From Enterovibrio nigricans DSM 22720 (lineage in GTDB: Bacteria; Pseudomonadota; Gammaproteobacteria; Enterobacterales; Vibrionaceae), in NCBI RefSeq assembly GCF_900167155.1, contig NZ_FUXU01000023.1, positions 1 through 59,569 of the forward strand: a stretch of DNA of 59,569 nucleotides. Direction: 5' to 3'. The position numbers and the translations under genes are program-made. The notes under the pieces are model-generated. The model was given only the letters and a program-made list of their open reading frames with translations, had not been told where the DNA came from and searched no databases. This document shows, piece after piece, positions 37,735-46,245 of the stretch; position 1 is the first letter of the stretch; every line of letters begins with the position of its first letter.

Positions 37735-38202
37735 TCAGTGGCTTTCTGTCATGATTTCGCGTGAGAATACCTTTTCACAGTATTTGCACTTCAGTTGCAC
37801 GTCGTTCGCTTTTTCAATCACGTTGAAGCTGCTTTCTACCGCTTTTTCATCATGGGTAATACAATTTGTGTTTGGACAATTGAATACGCCCAGAATGCTC
37901 TCTGGCAGTGTTAGAGGCAACTTGGCAACCACTTCGTAGTTTTCAATCTGATTGACGGTCGCATTGGGTGCGTACAGTGCCAGTTGCTGTGCCTGCTCTT
38001 TTGAAACAAAAATGTTCTCGATCTTAATCAGATCTTTCGCGCCTAGTGCTGATGAAGGCAAGTTCAGGCCAACCGTGACACGTTGATTGGTTTTATGCAG
38101 CTTAAACAGCTTCATGACTTTAAAACCAACGTTCGCAGGAATGTGGTCGATAACGGTGCCGTTTTTGATCGCTTCAACCTGTAGTTTATGTTCTTTAACC
38201 AT
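37735..38202 (-). CDS. pyrI: Aspartate carbamoyltransferase regulatory chain
   Basis: PyrI is the allosteric subunit of aspartate transcarbamylase, binding CTP, UTP or ATP and communicating with PyrB. The start at 38202 ([20 protein letters not shown]) gives 155 residues, the usual length; the frame stays open further upstream into pyrB but that part is not conserved. The nucleotide-binding N-terminal domain has the [12 protein letters not shown] and GLNLPS motifs. The C-terminal zinc domain has four cysteines in CPNTNC and CKYC. The gene begins 16 bp after pyrB stops, with AGTAAAC-type spacing, so one message makes both subunits. Confidence 0.96.
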   Translation of the reverse strand: MVKEHKLQVEAIKNGTVIDHIPANVGFKVMKLFKLHKTNQRVTVGLNLPSSALGAKDLIKIENIFVSKEQAQQLALYAPNATVNQIENYEVVAKLPLTLPESILGVFNCPNTNCITHDEKAVESSFNVIEKANDVQLKCKYCEKVFSREIMTESH

Positions 38203-38218
38203 CTTGTTTACTCCCGCC

Positions 38219-39148
38219 TTAGATGTTGCCATTGATAACCAGTGCCAGCAGTGCTTGACGAGCATAAACACCGTTTTCTGCTTGCTGGAAGTAATACGCG
38301 TATGGGGTCTTGTCGACAGCGACAGTAATTTCGTCCACACGTGGGAGCGGGTGCAGCACTTTCAGGTTTTCGCGCGCGTTTTCGAGTTGCGGACTATCGA
38401 GAACATATGCCGACTTAATGTGCGCATATTCAGATTCGTCGAAGCGCTCTTTTTGTACGCGCGTCATGTATAGGATATCCAGCTCTGGCACCACATCTTC
38501 GATGTTGGCGTGCAGGCTGTATGCAATACCTGCTTCATCCAAGTCTTCCAGAATGTAGTCTGGCATTGCCAGTGCGTCCGGCGCGATGAAGTAGAAGCGG
38601 TTATTCGTAAACTTCGACAGAGCTTGGGTCAGAGAATGCACGGTACGGCCGTACTTTAGGTCGCCGACCATGGCGATGCTGAGGTTATCCAAGCGACCTT
38701 GTGTTTCATAAATGCTAAAGAGATCCAGCAAGGTTTGCGACGGGTGCTGGTTTGCGCCGTCGCCACCGTTGATCACTGGAACGCCTTTTGAAAACTCAGA
38801 TGCCAAGCGAGCCGCCCCTTCTTTTGGGTGACGCATAACAAATGCATCCACGTACGAAGAGATAACTTGTACTGTATCAGACAAGGTTTCGCCCTTTTTG
38901 CCCGAAGAGGTATTGCCACCGTCAGGGAAACCAATCACTGTGCCGCCAAGGCGTTGAACCGCGGTTTCAAATGACAGGCGAGTACGTGTCGATGCTTCAA
39001 AGAAGCAGCTCGCAACGACTTTATTTTTTAGCAGCGTAGGTTTCGGCTCAGCCTTTATCTTACCGGCTGTTTCAACGATAAGTTCCAATTCTTCGCGGGA
39101 CAACTCCGGGATGGAGATAATGTGCTTGTTGTACAGCGAGGTCGCCAT
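38219..39148 (-). CDS. pyrB: Aspartate carbamoyltransferase catalytic chain
   Basis: PyrB condenses carbamoyl phosphate with aspartate, the committed step of pyrimidine synthesis. The 309-residue protein starts at ATG 39148 after GAGGGAAGAG; the frame continues upstream but only through leader RNA. Family motifs are [15 protein letters not shown] (carbamoyl-phosphate binding), the 80s loop with [28 protein letters not shown], and [12 protein letters not shown] at the 240s loop equivalent. It is first in pyrBI and is preceded by a leader peptide and attenuator (39184-39299) that should couple expression to UTP levels. Confidence 0.97.
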   Translation of the reverse strand: MATSLYNKHIISIPELSREELELIVETAGKIKAEPKPTLLKNKVVASCFFEASTRTRLSFETAVQRLGGTVIGFPDGGNTSSGKKGETLSDTVQVISSYVDAFVMRHPKEGAARLASEFSKGVPVINGGDGANQHPSQTLLDLFSIYETQGRLDNLSIAMVGDLKYGRTVHSLTQALSKFTNNRFYFIAPDALAMPDYILEDLDEAGIAYSLHANIEDVVPELDILYMTRVQKERFDESEYAHIKSAYVLDSPQLENARENLKVLHPLPRVDEITVAVDKTPYAYYFQQAENGVYARQALLALVINGNI

Positions 39149-39183
39149 GTCTTCTCTTCCCTCAATGGATGGTAGATTTTGGA

Positions 39184-39211
39184 CAAAAAAAGCCTCCAAA
39201 TATGGAGGCTT
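39184..39211 (-). promoter_or_regulatory. pyrBI attenuator (intrinsic terminator in the leader)
   Basis: On the minus strand AAGCCTCC pairs with GGAGGCTT around a 6-nt loop, followed by TTTTTTT. It lies 36 bp upstream of pyrB and overlaps the stop codon of the leader peptide, the geometry expected for UTP-sensitive attenuation. Confidence 0.88.
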
Positions 39212-39299
39212 AATTTATAAATACATTAAAAACGAAAACGGTGGCCATTGCCGAGATTCGGCAGGCTTTAGCAACTGAATGTGAGACTAAATGTGGCAT
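39210..39299 (-). CDS. pyrL: pyrBI leader peptide (PyrL-type)
   Basis: A 29-codon open frame starts 24 bases after the expected transcription start and ends with TAA inside the 5' arm of the attenuator hairpin. Its last codons spell Val-Phe-Val-Phe-Asn-Val-Phe and are encoded by a U-rich run (GTTTTCGTTTTTAATG), where RNA polymerase would pause when UTP is scarce. In the E. coli pyrBI system, a closely following ribosome then prevents the terminator from folding. The sequence is unlike E. coli PyrL, and only GGA directly before the ATG resembles a ribosome-binding site, so identification rests on position and U-rich design. Confidence 0.7.
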   Translation of the reverse strand: MPHLVSHSVAKACRISAMATVFVFNVFIN

Positions 39300-39329
39300 T
39301 CCGGTTCGTTTTTTGACAAATTGCGAAGG

Positions 39330-39357
39330 ATTATACGCCCATTTGCACGCCTTGCAA
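39330..39357 (-). promoter_or_regulatory. pyrBI promoter
   Basis: On the minus strand TTGCAA, a 16-bp spacer and a perfect TATAAT; transcription would begin near 39323. Confidence 0.85.
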
Positions 39358-39403
39358 GAAGGAGTCAGCAAAGTCATCAATAAGGTATGTTTCTAATAAG
39401 CAT

Positions 39404-39429
39404 AAAAAAACCGTCCACAAAGGACGGCT
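39404..39429 (-). terminator. Terminator of argF
   Basis: CCGTCC pairs with GGACGG around TTTGT, followed by TTTTTTT on the minus strand, 20 bp after argF. Confidence 0.9.
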
Positions 39430-39448
39430 TTCAGAACATATCAGTGAG

Positions 39449-40453
39449 TTAACTGCCCAGTGTGGCGACCATGACTGCTTTAATGGTGTGCAAACGGTTT
39501 TCTGCTTCATCGAACACAATTGAATAGTCTGACTCGAACACATCTTCCGTGACTTCTAGTCCATTCATGCCGTATTTCGCAGCGATTTCCGCCCCAATGG
39601 TGGTTTCATCATTGTGGAACGCGGGCAAACAGTGCATGAACTTCACATGTGGATTTCCCGTTGCTTTGATGACATCCATGTTCACTTGGTACGGTGTCAT
39701 TACGGCGACGCGTTCATCCCACGCTTCTTTAGATTCGCCCATCGACACCCATACGTCGGTGTAGAGGAAATCACAGCCTTTAACGCCTTCAGCTACGTCT
39801 TCGGTGAGCGTGATTTGCGCACCGGTGGCTTCAGCAATGGCTTTGCACTCGGCAACTAACGCATCTTCAGGCCAGAACTGCTTTGGTGCAACAAGGCGAA
39901 TATCCATCCCCATTTTGGCTGCACCCACCATGAGTGAGTTCCCCATGTTGTTGCGGGCATCACCCAAATAGGCAAATGCCATTTGATGCAAGTGCTTACC
40001 GCGACCGTGTTCTTGCATGGTGAGAAGATCGGCCAAGATCTGTGTTGGGTGAAATTCATCAGTAAGGCCATTCCAGACCGGTACGCCTGCATATTGGCCG
40101 AGTTCTTCTGCAATCGTCTGACCGAATCCACGGTATTGAATGCCATCATACATACGGCCAAGCACGCGTGCTGTGTCTTTCATCGATTCTTTATGCCCGA
40201 TTTGAGAGCCGGATGGACCGATGTAAGATATTTGCGCACCTTGATCGAACGCAGCCACTTCAAATGCACAGCGGGTTCGGGTTGAGGCTTTCTCAAAAAT
40301 CAGCGCGATGTTTTTGCCTTTAAGGCGCGGTTGCTCACTGCCGGCATATTTGGCTTTTTTCAGCTCAGCAGACAATGACAGTAGATGTTCGATCTCACGT
40401 GGCGTGAAGTCGAGTAATTTAAGAAAATTTCGGTTGCGCAAATTAAAAGCCAT
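39449..40453 (-). CDS. argF: Ornithine carbamoyltransferase
   Basis: This enzyme forms citrulline from ornithine and carbamoyl phosphate in arginine synthesis; run backwards it is the second step of arginine deimination. The 334-residue protein starts at ATG 40453 ([17 protein letters not shown]) after AAGGGAACTCATC. Motifs are [15 protein letters not shown] (carbamoyl-phosphate binding), [24 protein letters not shown], and HCLPAFHND (ornithine side with the reactive Cys). It lies downstream of arcA on the same strand but after a strong terminator, so it probably has its own promoter. An ARG-box-like site lies 100 bp upstream. It may serve both anabolic and catabolic roles; the sequence does not settle which. 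Confidence 0.95.
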   Translation of the reverse strand: MAFNLRNRNFLKLLDFTPREIEHLLSLSAELKKAKYAGSEQPRLKGKNIALIFEKASTRTRCAFEVAAFDQGAQISYIGPSGSQIGHKESMKDTARVLGRMYDGIQYRGFGQTIAEELGQYAGVPVWNGLTDEFHPTQILADLLTMQEHGRGKHLHQMAFAYLGDARNNMGNSLMVGAAKMGMDIRLVAPKQFWPEDALVAECKAIAEATGAQITLTEDVAEGVKGCDFLYTDVWVSMGESKEAWDERVAVMTPYQVNMDVIKATGNPHVKFMHCLPAFHNDETTIGAEIAAKYGMNGLEVTEDVFESDYSIVFDEAENRLHTIKAVMVATLGS

Positions 40454-40560
40454 GATGAGTTCCCTTTCAAAAATCCTTGAGCTTCCGAATGACGAAGACA
40501 ATGTTATCTATGATAGTAATCACAATTTTTACTGATTTACGCATCAAAACGCAACCTTAT

Positions 40561-40574
40561 TGAATAATTAATTA
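40561..40574. promoter_or_regulatory. ARG-box-like site upstream of argF
   Basis: TGAATAATTAATTA matches the ArgR half-site consensus TGAAT-N4-ATTCA at 8 of 10 fixed positions. Confidence 0.5.
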
Positions 40575-40607
40575 TTTTTATAGCGTTGATATTCGGTTTT
40601 TATCGAT

Positions 40608-40636
40608 AAAAAAAAAGGCCTCAGAGTGCTGAGGCC
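40608..40636 (-). terminator. Terminator of arcA
   Basis: GGCCTCAG pairs with CTGAGGCC around a 4-nt loop, followed on the minus strand by nine T. Confidence 0.93.
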
Positions 40637-40660
40637 CGTCGATGTCACGCGGAAATAGGA

Positions 40661-41884
40661 TTAGATAAGGTCTTCTCGTTCAATAGGACAACTCATGCAG
40701 CGTGCTCCGCCACGTCCGCGCCCGAGTTGATCGCCGGGTATTGGTAATACTGTAATACCCGCTTTGTCATATTTCTCATTGGTGTAGACGTTACCTTCGT
40801 AGCCAATGACAACGCCTGGGCGTACTGTTAGAACGTTGTTGGCATCGTTCCATTGCTCTCGCTCGGCCTCGAAGCTGTCACCGCCAGTGGTGATGATATT
40901 CAAGTGAGGGATGCTAAGGGCCTTTTCTATGGCATGAAGGAAGTAGTCGACTTCCTTTGCTTCAACGTCACCGTTGCCTTTATCGATTAAGCGCCAGCAT
41001 TGTAGGTCTTTGCGCATCACCTGCGGGTAGACAGAGAAGGTATCAATGTCCATGTGTGTCATCACCGTATCTAAATGCATACAAGATCGGTGCTTAGGCA
41101 GATTAATGGCGATAACTTCCTTTGCCTGATCATGTTGGAACAGACTGCGTGCTAACGCTTCAACGCCTTGAGGAGTGGTGCGTTCTGACATGCCGACCAA
41201 TACCGTGTCGTTGCCAATCACCAGTACGTCGCCGCCTTCGACCATGGCATTGTCATAGTCACGTTGCTCTGCGCCGAGGTAGGTAATGAAGTTTTGATCT
41301 GCAAACAGGGGATGCCAGCGATAAATCGCGCGTAAATGATTGGTTTCGCGCTGTCGGGCGGGCATAGCCATTGGGTTGAGTGAGACACCGCTGTAGATCC
41401 AGCAAGACGTATCTCGGGTAAACAGATGATTGGGAAGTGGATCGATAATGAAGTCAGTGCGCTCGTGCATGGCTTGCATCATCGAAGGCGATTGGAGAGG
41501 GAAGTCAATATAGCTCAGACCACCAAGCAGAATATGGGACAGTTCTTCGTCGCTGAGCGTACTTAAATATTCACGGACATCATAGGAAAACTGGTGCCCT
41601 AAACGGTAATCGCCCACCTGTACATTGAGCAACCACGCTTTTGCTTCAGGGACTGAGAGCGTTTGGGCCAGAAGATCGTGAAGCAGCAATACGTCGACGT
41701 TTTGGTCGCGCAGCGTTTGTGCGAACTGATCGTGTTCTTCGCCTGCACGTTCGACGGCAAGTACGTCATCAAATAGCAGATCTTTATAGTTTGAGGGAGT
41801 AAGGTGATTCAATGCGCGCTCAGGGCGGTGCAGCATGACTCGCTTAAGTTGACCAACTTCCGAACCTACATATAACTGACTCAT
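40661..41884 (-). CDS. arcA: Arginine deiminase
   Basis: ArcA hydrolyses arginine to citrulline and ammonia, first step of the arginine deiminase pathway that yields ATP and counters acid. The 407-residue guanidino-modifying enzyme has the family motifs: [16 protein letters not shown] near the start, [43 protein letters not shown] with the catalytic His, and the nucleophile Cys396 in GGARCMSCP. It is complete. No carbamate kinase (arcC) or arginine-ornithine antiporter (arcD) is adjacent; only ornithine carbamoyltransferase follows. A good ARG box overlaps its leader. Confidence 0.97.
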   Translation of the reverse strand: MSQLYVGSEVGQLKRVMLHRPERALNHLTPSNYKDLLFDDVLAVERAGEEHDQFAQTLRDQNVDVLLLHDLLAQTLSVPEAKAWLLNVQVGDYRLGHQFSYDVREYLSTLSDEELSHILLGGLSYIDFPLQSPSMMQAMHERTDFIIDPLPNHLFTRDTSCWIYSGVSLNPMAMPARQRETNHLRAIYRWHPLFADQNFITYLGAEQRDYDNAMVEGGDVLVIGNDTVLVGMSERTTPQGVEALARSLFQHDQAKEVIAINLPKHRSCMHLDTVMTHMDIDTFSVYPQVMRKDLQCWRLIDKGNGDVEAKEVDYFLHAIEKALSIPHLNIITTGGDSFEAEREQWNDANNVLTVRPGVVIGYEGNVYTNEKYDKAGITVLPIPGDQLGRGRGGARCMSCPIEREDLI

Positions 41885-41897
41885 GACTATTTCTCTC

Positions 41898-41913
41898 TTG
41901 AATAATTATTAAT
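41898..41913. promoter_or_regulatory. ARG box upstream of arcA
   Basis: TTGAATAATTATTAAT matches TGAAT-N4-ATTCA at 9 of 10 fixed positions with the expected AT-only centre. It lies 14 bp before the arcA start codon, so bound ArgR would act on the promoter or leader. Confidence 0.65.
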
Positions 41914-42442
41914 CTCCAAGCGTTTGGTGAAAGACGCTTACACCCAAAGGTTGGGGGTAAGCGCTTGTGTTACCAAACTCGATGGGAAAAGGAATATAGA
42001 GCGACAGAATTCTGTAGAAGGGGCGCTATGTAGCCAAAACGCCTGAATACGTGTCGTAAATCCATTTATCTCAATAAACCCTTTTTGCAATTTGTATGTC
42101 GTGGCATTTGGCTGCGACAAATGGCGGAAAAAGGATTTTTGCGTATCTAGTGCGTAGCTATGCAATGGGTGTTCACACTATTCCAAAAATAGGGGCTTTA
42201 ATGGCGCAAGATTTTGGTAAGTTGGCTATTTGCCAGAATCTTGTGTTGTTATCACCCTGTTCTCAAATAATGACAACCTTGTGGTGTCAGGTCAATTTTA
42301 CTTTTGATTAACATGCGTTCCATGCACGAGGATGGGGTGGCTGGAATGCTGAGAATGGGTGCTTAATGCGTGAGTTCGACGTGGAATTACGCGCAGATCC
42401 ATGCGATAGTGCCCCCGTCTTAATTCAATCTGGAGTTTTCCA
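41914..42442. other. Intergenic region arcA / rraB
   Basis: About 530 bp without a convincing gene. It holds an imperfect hairpin at 41935-41963 (CGCTTAC-CCC type stem) and an 11-bp hairpin with one G-T pair at 42207-42243 (CAAGATTTTGG/CCAGAATCTTG) in the rraB leader. The divergent promoters must be here. A short open stretch at 42096-42311 lacks family resemblance. Confidence 0.55.
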
Positions 42443-42847
42443 ATGTCTTACGCTGACATTATTGAAGAACAAAAAGCGGACACCCGCGAAATCATTGCTG
42501 CTTTGTTGGAAGATGGCAGTGAACCTGATGCGCTTTACACCATTGAGCATCACCTGTCTGCTGATAGCTTTGAAGAGCTGGAAGGCGCTGCTGTTGAAGC
42601 GTTTAAATTGGGCTTTGAAGTGCTGGAAGCGGAAGAGCTGGAGCTTGAAGATGGCAGCACCGTTATCTGTTTTGACGCAGTAATGGAATCGGCACTGGAA
42701 GCTGAGCGAATCGATGAGCAAGTGGAAAAGCTGGTGGCACTGGCTGAAAAATACAAAATCGATTATGACGGTTGGGGCACTTACTTCGAGTCTGATGAAG
42801 ATGACGACGAAGAAGAAGGTGACTTCGACGAAGAAGGCGAAGACTAA
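42443..42847 (+). CDS. rraB: Regulator of ribonuclease E activity B
   Basis: RraB binds RNase E and changes degradosome composition, so altering mRNA turnover. The 134-residue acidic protein begins [20 protein letters not shown] and has the conserved [25 protein letters not shown] and [15 protein letters not shown] blocks. The C-terminal tail is almost all Asp and Glu, as is typical. It follows a ribosome-binding site GGAGTTTTCC. In E. coli rraB likewise adjoins the ornithine carbamoyltransferase gene argI, which agrees with the context here. Confidence 0.95.
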   Translation: MSYADIIEEQKADTREIIAALLEDGSEPDALYTIEHHLSADSFEELEGAAVEAFKLGFEVLEAEELELEDGSTVICFDAVMESALEAERIDEQVEKLVALAEKYKIDYDGWGTYFESDEDDDEEEGDFDEEGED

Positions 42848-42854
42848 TTTCGTG

Positions 42855-42881
42855 AAAAAGCCGGCTGTTGCCGGCTTTTTT
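42855..42881. terminator. Bidirectional terminator, rraB / MarR-GNAT gene
   Basis: AAAAAGCCGGC pairs with GCCGGCTTTTT around TGTT between convergent genes. Confidence 0.92.
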
Positions 42882-42890
42882 GTGTCTGTG

Positions 42891-43799
42891 TTAAAAGCGT
42901 TTTAACATGGCGACTTCGCAATCACAGTGACCGGTATTGCCCAGCGGGGCGTCGAGGTGGTGAAAACCCATCGATTCATACAAAGAAATGGCCTCTTTCA
43001 AGCAGGCTGTGGTTTCTAAATAGCAGGCTGTGTACCCTTTTTCTCGGGCAAATTTCATTGCCGTTGCTGCTAGCCTTCGAGCAAAGCCTCTGCCGCGTAG
43101 TTCTGGTCGTATATACATTTTCTGTAATTCACAAACGTCGTCTTCTCCAGAGAGCGGAGCAATACCTCCTCCCCCCCAAATTTTCCCGTCTTTTTCAATC
43201 ACCCAATAAGCCGCGTTGCTTGGTTTGTAACATTCACTGAGTGCATCGAGTGTTGGGTCAGACACGCTATAGCCTTTATCTGCCGTCAAACCATACTCTG
43301 CAGAAACCTTACGGATGACGTTAGCAATGGCAGCATTGTCCGCGGGTTCAAGGCGTCTTACTGTGTACCCGCTTTGTTGCTCTGTTTGCAGCATGGCGCG
43401 GTTATAGCGGTGTAATGCGCATGACAGTGTTTCTATTTCATCGCTATCAAGCTGCTCAAGATAGCCAGTGATTTGTTGGTTGATTCCTTGGTGGTGCTCA
43501 CGTAAGCGTGTACGACCCGTGTCGGAAAGGCTGTAGGTCGGCTGGACACTTTCTGGCGATGCGTGTGAAAGCACATTGTCGTTATTGATCAAAATAGCAA
43601 GTGTACGGTTGGCGTTTGCGACGTCAATGTTGAGGCGAGAGGCTATCTCAGATGCAGACAGTGCTTCATTCTCCAATTCAATAAGTACATGGCATTGCAC
43701 TGTGGTTAGATTTGTTGTGCCATAGATATTGTCTAACAAGCCTCTATGACGAAGTAGTTGTCTAACGAGTTGACGAATTTGAACTGCCCCTGTTGCCAT
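42891..43799 (-). CDS. MarR-type regulator fused to a GNAT acetyltransferase
   Basis: Residues 1 to about 140 form a MarR-like winged helix ([21 protein letters not shown], then [23 protein letters not shown] as the recognition region). Residues about 150-302 are a GNAT N-acetyltransferase: [20 protein letters not shown], the acetyl-CoA loop [23 protein letters not shown] with the R/Q-x-x-G-x-G/A motif, and [22 protein letters not shown]. The fusion is known in many bacteria; substrate and regulon are unknown. E. coli has a stand-alone GNAT gene, yjgM, in this position beside rraB. The ATG at 43799 is chosen since GGAG lies five bases before it; earlier in-frame ATGs at 43802 and 43814 are possible. 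Confidence 0.88.
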   Translation of the reverse strand: MATGAVQIRQLVRQLLRHRGLLDNIYGTTNLTTVQCHVLIELENEALSASEIASRLNIDVANANRTLAILINNDNVLSHASPESVQPTYSLSDTGRTRLREHHQGINQQITGYLEQLDSDEIETLSCALHRYNRAMLQTEQQSGYTVRRLEPADNAAIANVIRKVSAEYGLTADKGYSVSDPTLDALSECYKPSNAAYWVIEKDGKIWGGGGIAPLSGEDDVCELQKMYIRPELRGRGFARRLAATAMKFAREKGYTACYLETTACLKEAISLYESMGFHHLDAPLGNTGHCDCEVAMLKRF

Positions 43800-43959
43800 C
43801 ATTGCTCCTTGCATTGGCGTTTTTTAGTGCATCTGGCTGATTTTATGAGGTTTTAATTTATTTGATGCTATTGTTTGCACTTGCTGAAATCCGAATCTTG
43901 CTTTCGGTGAGATATCGATAATATGTGGCTTCGTTTTTTGACACAAGGTTGGTTTAGAA

Positions 43960-45144
43960 ATGGCACCAGAAAATAAATTTACGTTTCACGGTAGTGGTCG
44001 AGAGTTCTTCGGGATTTGGATAGTTAATGTTGTGCTGAGCATCATTACTCTCGGTATCTATTCGGCCTGGGCGAAGGTTCGCACAAACAAATACTTTTAC
44101 GGCAACACTGAGTTAGCGAGCGATCGTTTTGATTATCATGCTACACCTAAGCAAATCCTTATAGGGCGCATCATTGCGACGATCATTTTTATTGCTTGGT
44201 TTATCTCTGGTGAAATTTCTCCGACATTTTCTATTGTACTGATGCTGGTGGGTATGCTGGCAATGCCTTGGCTTGCCAGAAACAATGTCCGTTTTGATGC
44301 GAAAATGACAAGTTATCGAAATGTGCGTTTGAATTTTAATGGTTCTTTGGCGGGAGCCTATGGCTACATCCTTGGCCGCGGCCTGATATTTGCGACCTGT
44401 ATTTTTGCGCCGATTGCTTTTTTTGCTTATTTTCAGACCACAGGGCAGGGCATGCCGAGTGGTGTTTGGATGGCATTTGTTCTTGTTCCTATCCTTGGTT
44501 TCTTGTCTTACGTATGGCTGATGCAAGGCATGGCGAAATACTTTGCCAACGGCTATGGCTATGGAAAACTTCGCTTTAAGGCCGATGTCTCTTTTGGTTT
44601 CTTTATCAAGACTTATTTGCTGGCTGCGTTGATGGGCTTTGGCCTCACAATCTTAGGTATGATTGTTTTTGGTGTCATTGCCGCGATTGTTGGGATGGGC
44701 GCGTACCTTCAAGCGATGGATGTCGGCTCGGTGGAGGAGGCTTTAAGCGGTGTAGGATTCGCTGGAGCTTTATTTGGCATGGTGCTGATGTATGCCAGTA
44801 TGTTTGCGTTGTTGTTGATTGTGACGTCATTCATTGCTGCTAGAACTCGTAACCACGTGCTAGGGCAAATGACCGCAGAAGATGACCCAATGTACAAGCT
44901 GGGTTCGTCGATGCGTACGATGAGCTATATGTGGCTGACGTTGTCCAACTTCCTCTTATTGCTTGTGACGCTGGGTATTGCTCGCCCTTGGGTCAAAGTC
45001 AGAACAACGCGCTATTTGTGCAGTGTGACGACAGTGCAGGGTGATATTGATGCGCTAACGGTTCGTGACGATATGCAGAACATCAAATCGTCTATTGGCG
45101 ATGAGTTGGCAAATAGCTTTGATCTCGATATCGGTATCGGGTGA
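43960..45144 (+). CDS. yjgN: DUF898 family membrane protein (YjgN-like)
   Basis: This 394-residue inner-membrane protein of the DUF898/YjgN family has about seven to eight hydrophobic helices. The N-terminus KFTFHGSGREFFGIWIVNVV and the repeated ITLGIYSAWAKVRTNKYFYG and LVTLGIARPWVKVRTTRYLC blocks (near 25-45 and 340-360) are the family signature and show internal duplication. The function is not established. Its stop codon overlaps the start of the M48 peptidase gene by one base, so the two proteins are probably made together. E. coli yjgN lies in the same neighbourhood. Confidence 0.9.
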   Translation: MAPENKFTFHGSGREFFGIWIVNVVLSIITLGIYSAWAKVRTNKYFYGNTELASDRFDYHATPKQILIGRIIATIIFIAWFISGEISPTFSIVLMLVGMLAMPWLARNNVRFDAKMTSYRNVRLNFNGSLAGAYGYILGRGLIFATCIFAPIAFFAYFQTTGQGMPSGVWMAFVLVPILGFLSYVWLMQGMAKYFANGYGYGKLRFKADVSFGFFIKTYLLAALMGFGLTILGMIVFGVIAAIVGMGAYLQAMDVGSVEEALSGVGFAGALFGMVLMYASMFALLLIVTSFIAARTRNHVLGQMTAEDDPMYKLGSSMRTMSYMWLTLSNFLLLLVTLGIARPWVKVRTTRYLCSVTTVQGDIDALTVRDDMQNIKSSIGDELANSFDLDIGIG

Positions 45145-46148
45145 TGACGGAAGGGTTTGCATACCACGTTGGTAATTCAACCAAGTTCTCAGCAGAGTTG
45201 TTTGTCCTTGGCAGCGACAGGGTATTGCTTCGTTTCGATGATACCGAGATTAGCTGTGCCATTGATGAGCTAGAATGCGCGGAGCAAGTGGGTAATTTGC
45301 CGACACAATTTCGGTTTCCAAATGGTGAGCTATTTGTGCCGGTAAGTGATGCAGAACTGCCTCAAGCTCTAAGTAAAAAGCAAAGTTGGATTCAATCGTT
45401 GGAGTCAAATAAGACGGCGGTTGTGGGCAGCATTGTCTCTTTGGTTGTGTTTATTCTGCTGTTCTTCAAGGTTGGCATTCCGGCGCTAAGTACCGGTGTC
45501 ACCCATGTCCTTCCTAATCAAGTCCCGTTGCTTGTGGGAGAGCATGTGATGACACAACTGGATGACGTCATGCTGTCGCCATCTGAATTGTCGGACGACG
45601 AGAAAGCGAAAATCTCTCGCCAATTTGACAGCATCGTTGCGTCATTGCCCGAAATGCCACTTGCCCCCAACATCGTATTTAGAAGTTGGAAGGGGGGCGC
45701 GAATGCCTTTGCGTTGAGTGATGGTACGATTATTTTGCTGGATCCTCTGGTTGAAATGGCGGAATCAGAGGCGCAATTAGAAAGTGTGATCCTTCACGAG
45801 CTGGGTCATGTTTATCACCAGCATGTTATGAAGTCTTTGGTTCGATCGGCGTTGCTCTCGGTATCTGTCGCTGTGATTACCGGTGAGAGCACAGGTGCGA
45901 TTGATACGCTGACTGGGGTTGGTGTACTCCTCGCCTCTTCGGGGTATTCGCGTGAAGCAGAAGAAGAGTCTGATCGTTTCGCGTCCAAATATCTGACACA
46001 GAGATATGGTGATGCAACGGCACAGGCTGACATGTTCTCTTTGATGAAAAATGCACAGAGTAACGGTGCGTTGTTGGAATGGCTCAGTTCTCATCCAGAC
46101 ATGGATAATCGCATTGAAGCCGCCAGGCGTTTCACATCGTCAGAGTAA
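45144..46148 (+). CDS. Membrane-anchored M48 family zinc metallopeptidase
   Basis: A 334-residue protein with a cytoplasmic N-terminal region of about 90 residues, one hydrophobic anchor (VVGSIVSLVVFILLFFKVGI), and a periplasm-facing M48 peptidase domain. The zinc site is VILHELGHVYHQHV (HExxH) with the third ligand Glu in SREAEEESDRFASKYL, and HPDMDNRIEAAR closes the family pattern. It resembles the BepA/Oma1/HtpX-like group that trims or degrades membrane and outer-membrane proteins. It starts at an ATG sharing one base with the stop of the DUF898 gene; a GTG three bases earlier is also possible. The partner gene suggests that the DUF898 protein is a membrane partner or substrate guide, which is inference. 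Confidence 0.9.
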   Translation: MTEGFAYHVGNSTKFSAELFVLGSDRVLLRFDDTEISCAIDELECAEQVGNLPTQFRFPNGELFVPVSDAELPQALSKKQSWIQSLESNKTAVVGSIVSLVVFILLFFKVGIPALSTGVTHVLPNQVPLLVGEHVMTQLDDVMLSPSELSDDEKAKISRQFDSIVASLPEMPLAPNIVFRSWKGGANAFALSDGTIILLDPLVEMAESEAQLESVILHELGHVYHQHVMKSLVRSALLSVSVAVITGESTGAIDTLTGVGVLLASSGYSREAEEESDRFASKYLTQRYGDATAQADMFSLMKNAQSNGALLEWLSSHPDMDNRIEAARRFTSSE

Positions 46149-46190
46149 GAGAATCAAGTGCCACCCCCTATCAAACGAGTGGCGACAAAC

Positions 46191-46224
46191 AAAAAGGCCG
46201 ACGATTTCTCGTCGGCCTTTTCTT
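46191..46224. terminator. Bidirectional terminator, M48 gene / valS
   Basis: AAAAAGGCCGACGA pairs with TCGTCGGCCTTTTC-type right arm around TTTC. Confidence 0.92.
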
Positions 46225-46245
46225 TACGCGTTACCTAAGCAGGAA

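Noticed and set aside
38203-38340. N-terminal extension of pyrI into pyrB
   Set aside because: The upstream sequence is the pyrB 3' end in another frame; the family start [12 protein letters not shown] fits 38202.
39149-39199. N-terminal extension of pyrB ([11 protein letters not shown])
   Set aside because: It reads through the attenuator T-tract and has no conservation with catalytic chains; GAGGGAAGAG before 39148 marks the start.
42096-42311. 71-codon plus-strand open frame in the arcA/rraB gap
   Set aside because: No ribosome-binding site or family resemblance; it contains a hairpin of the rraB leader.
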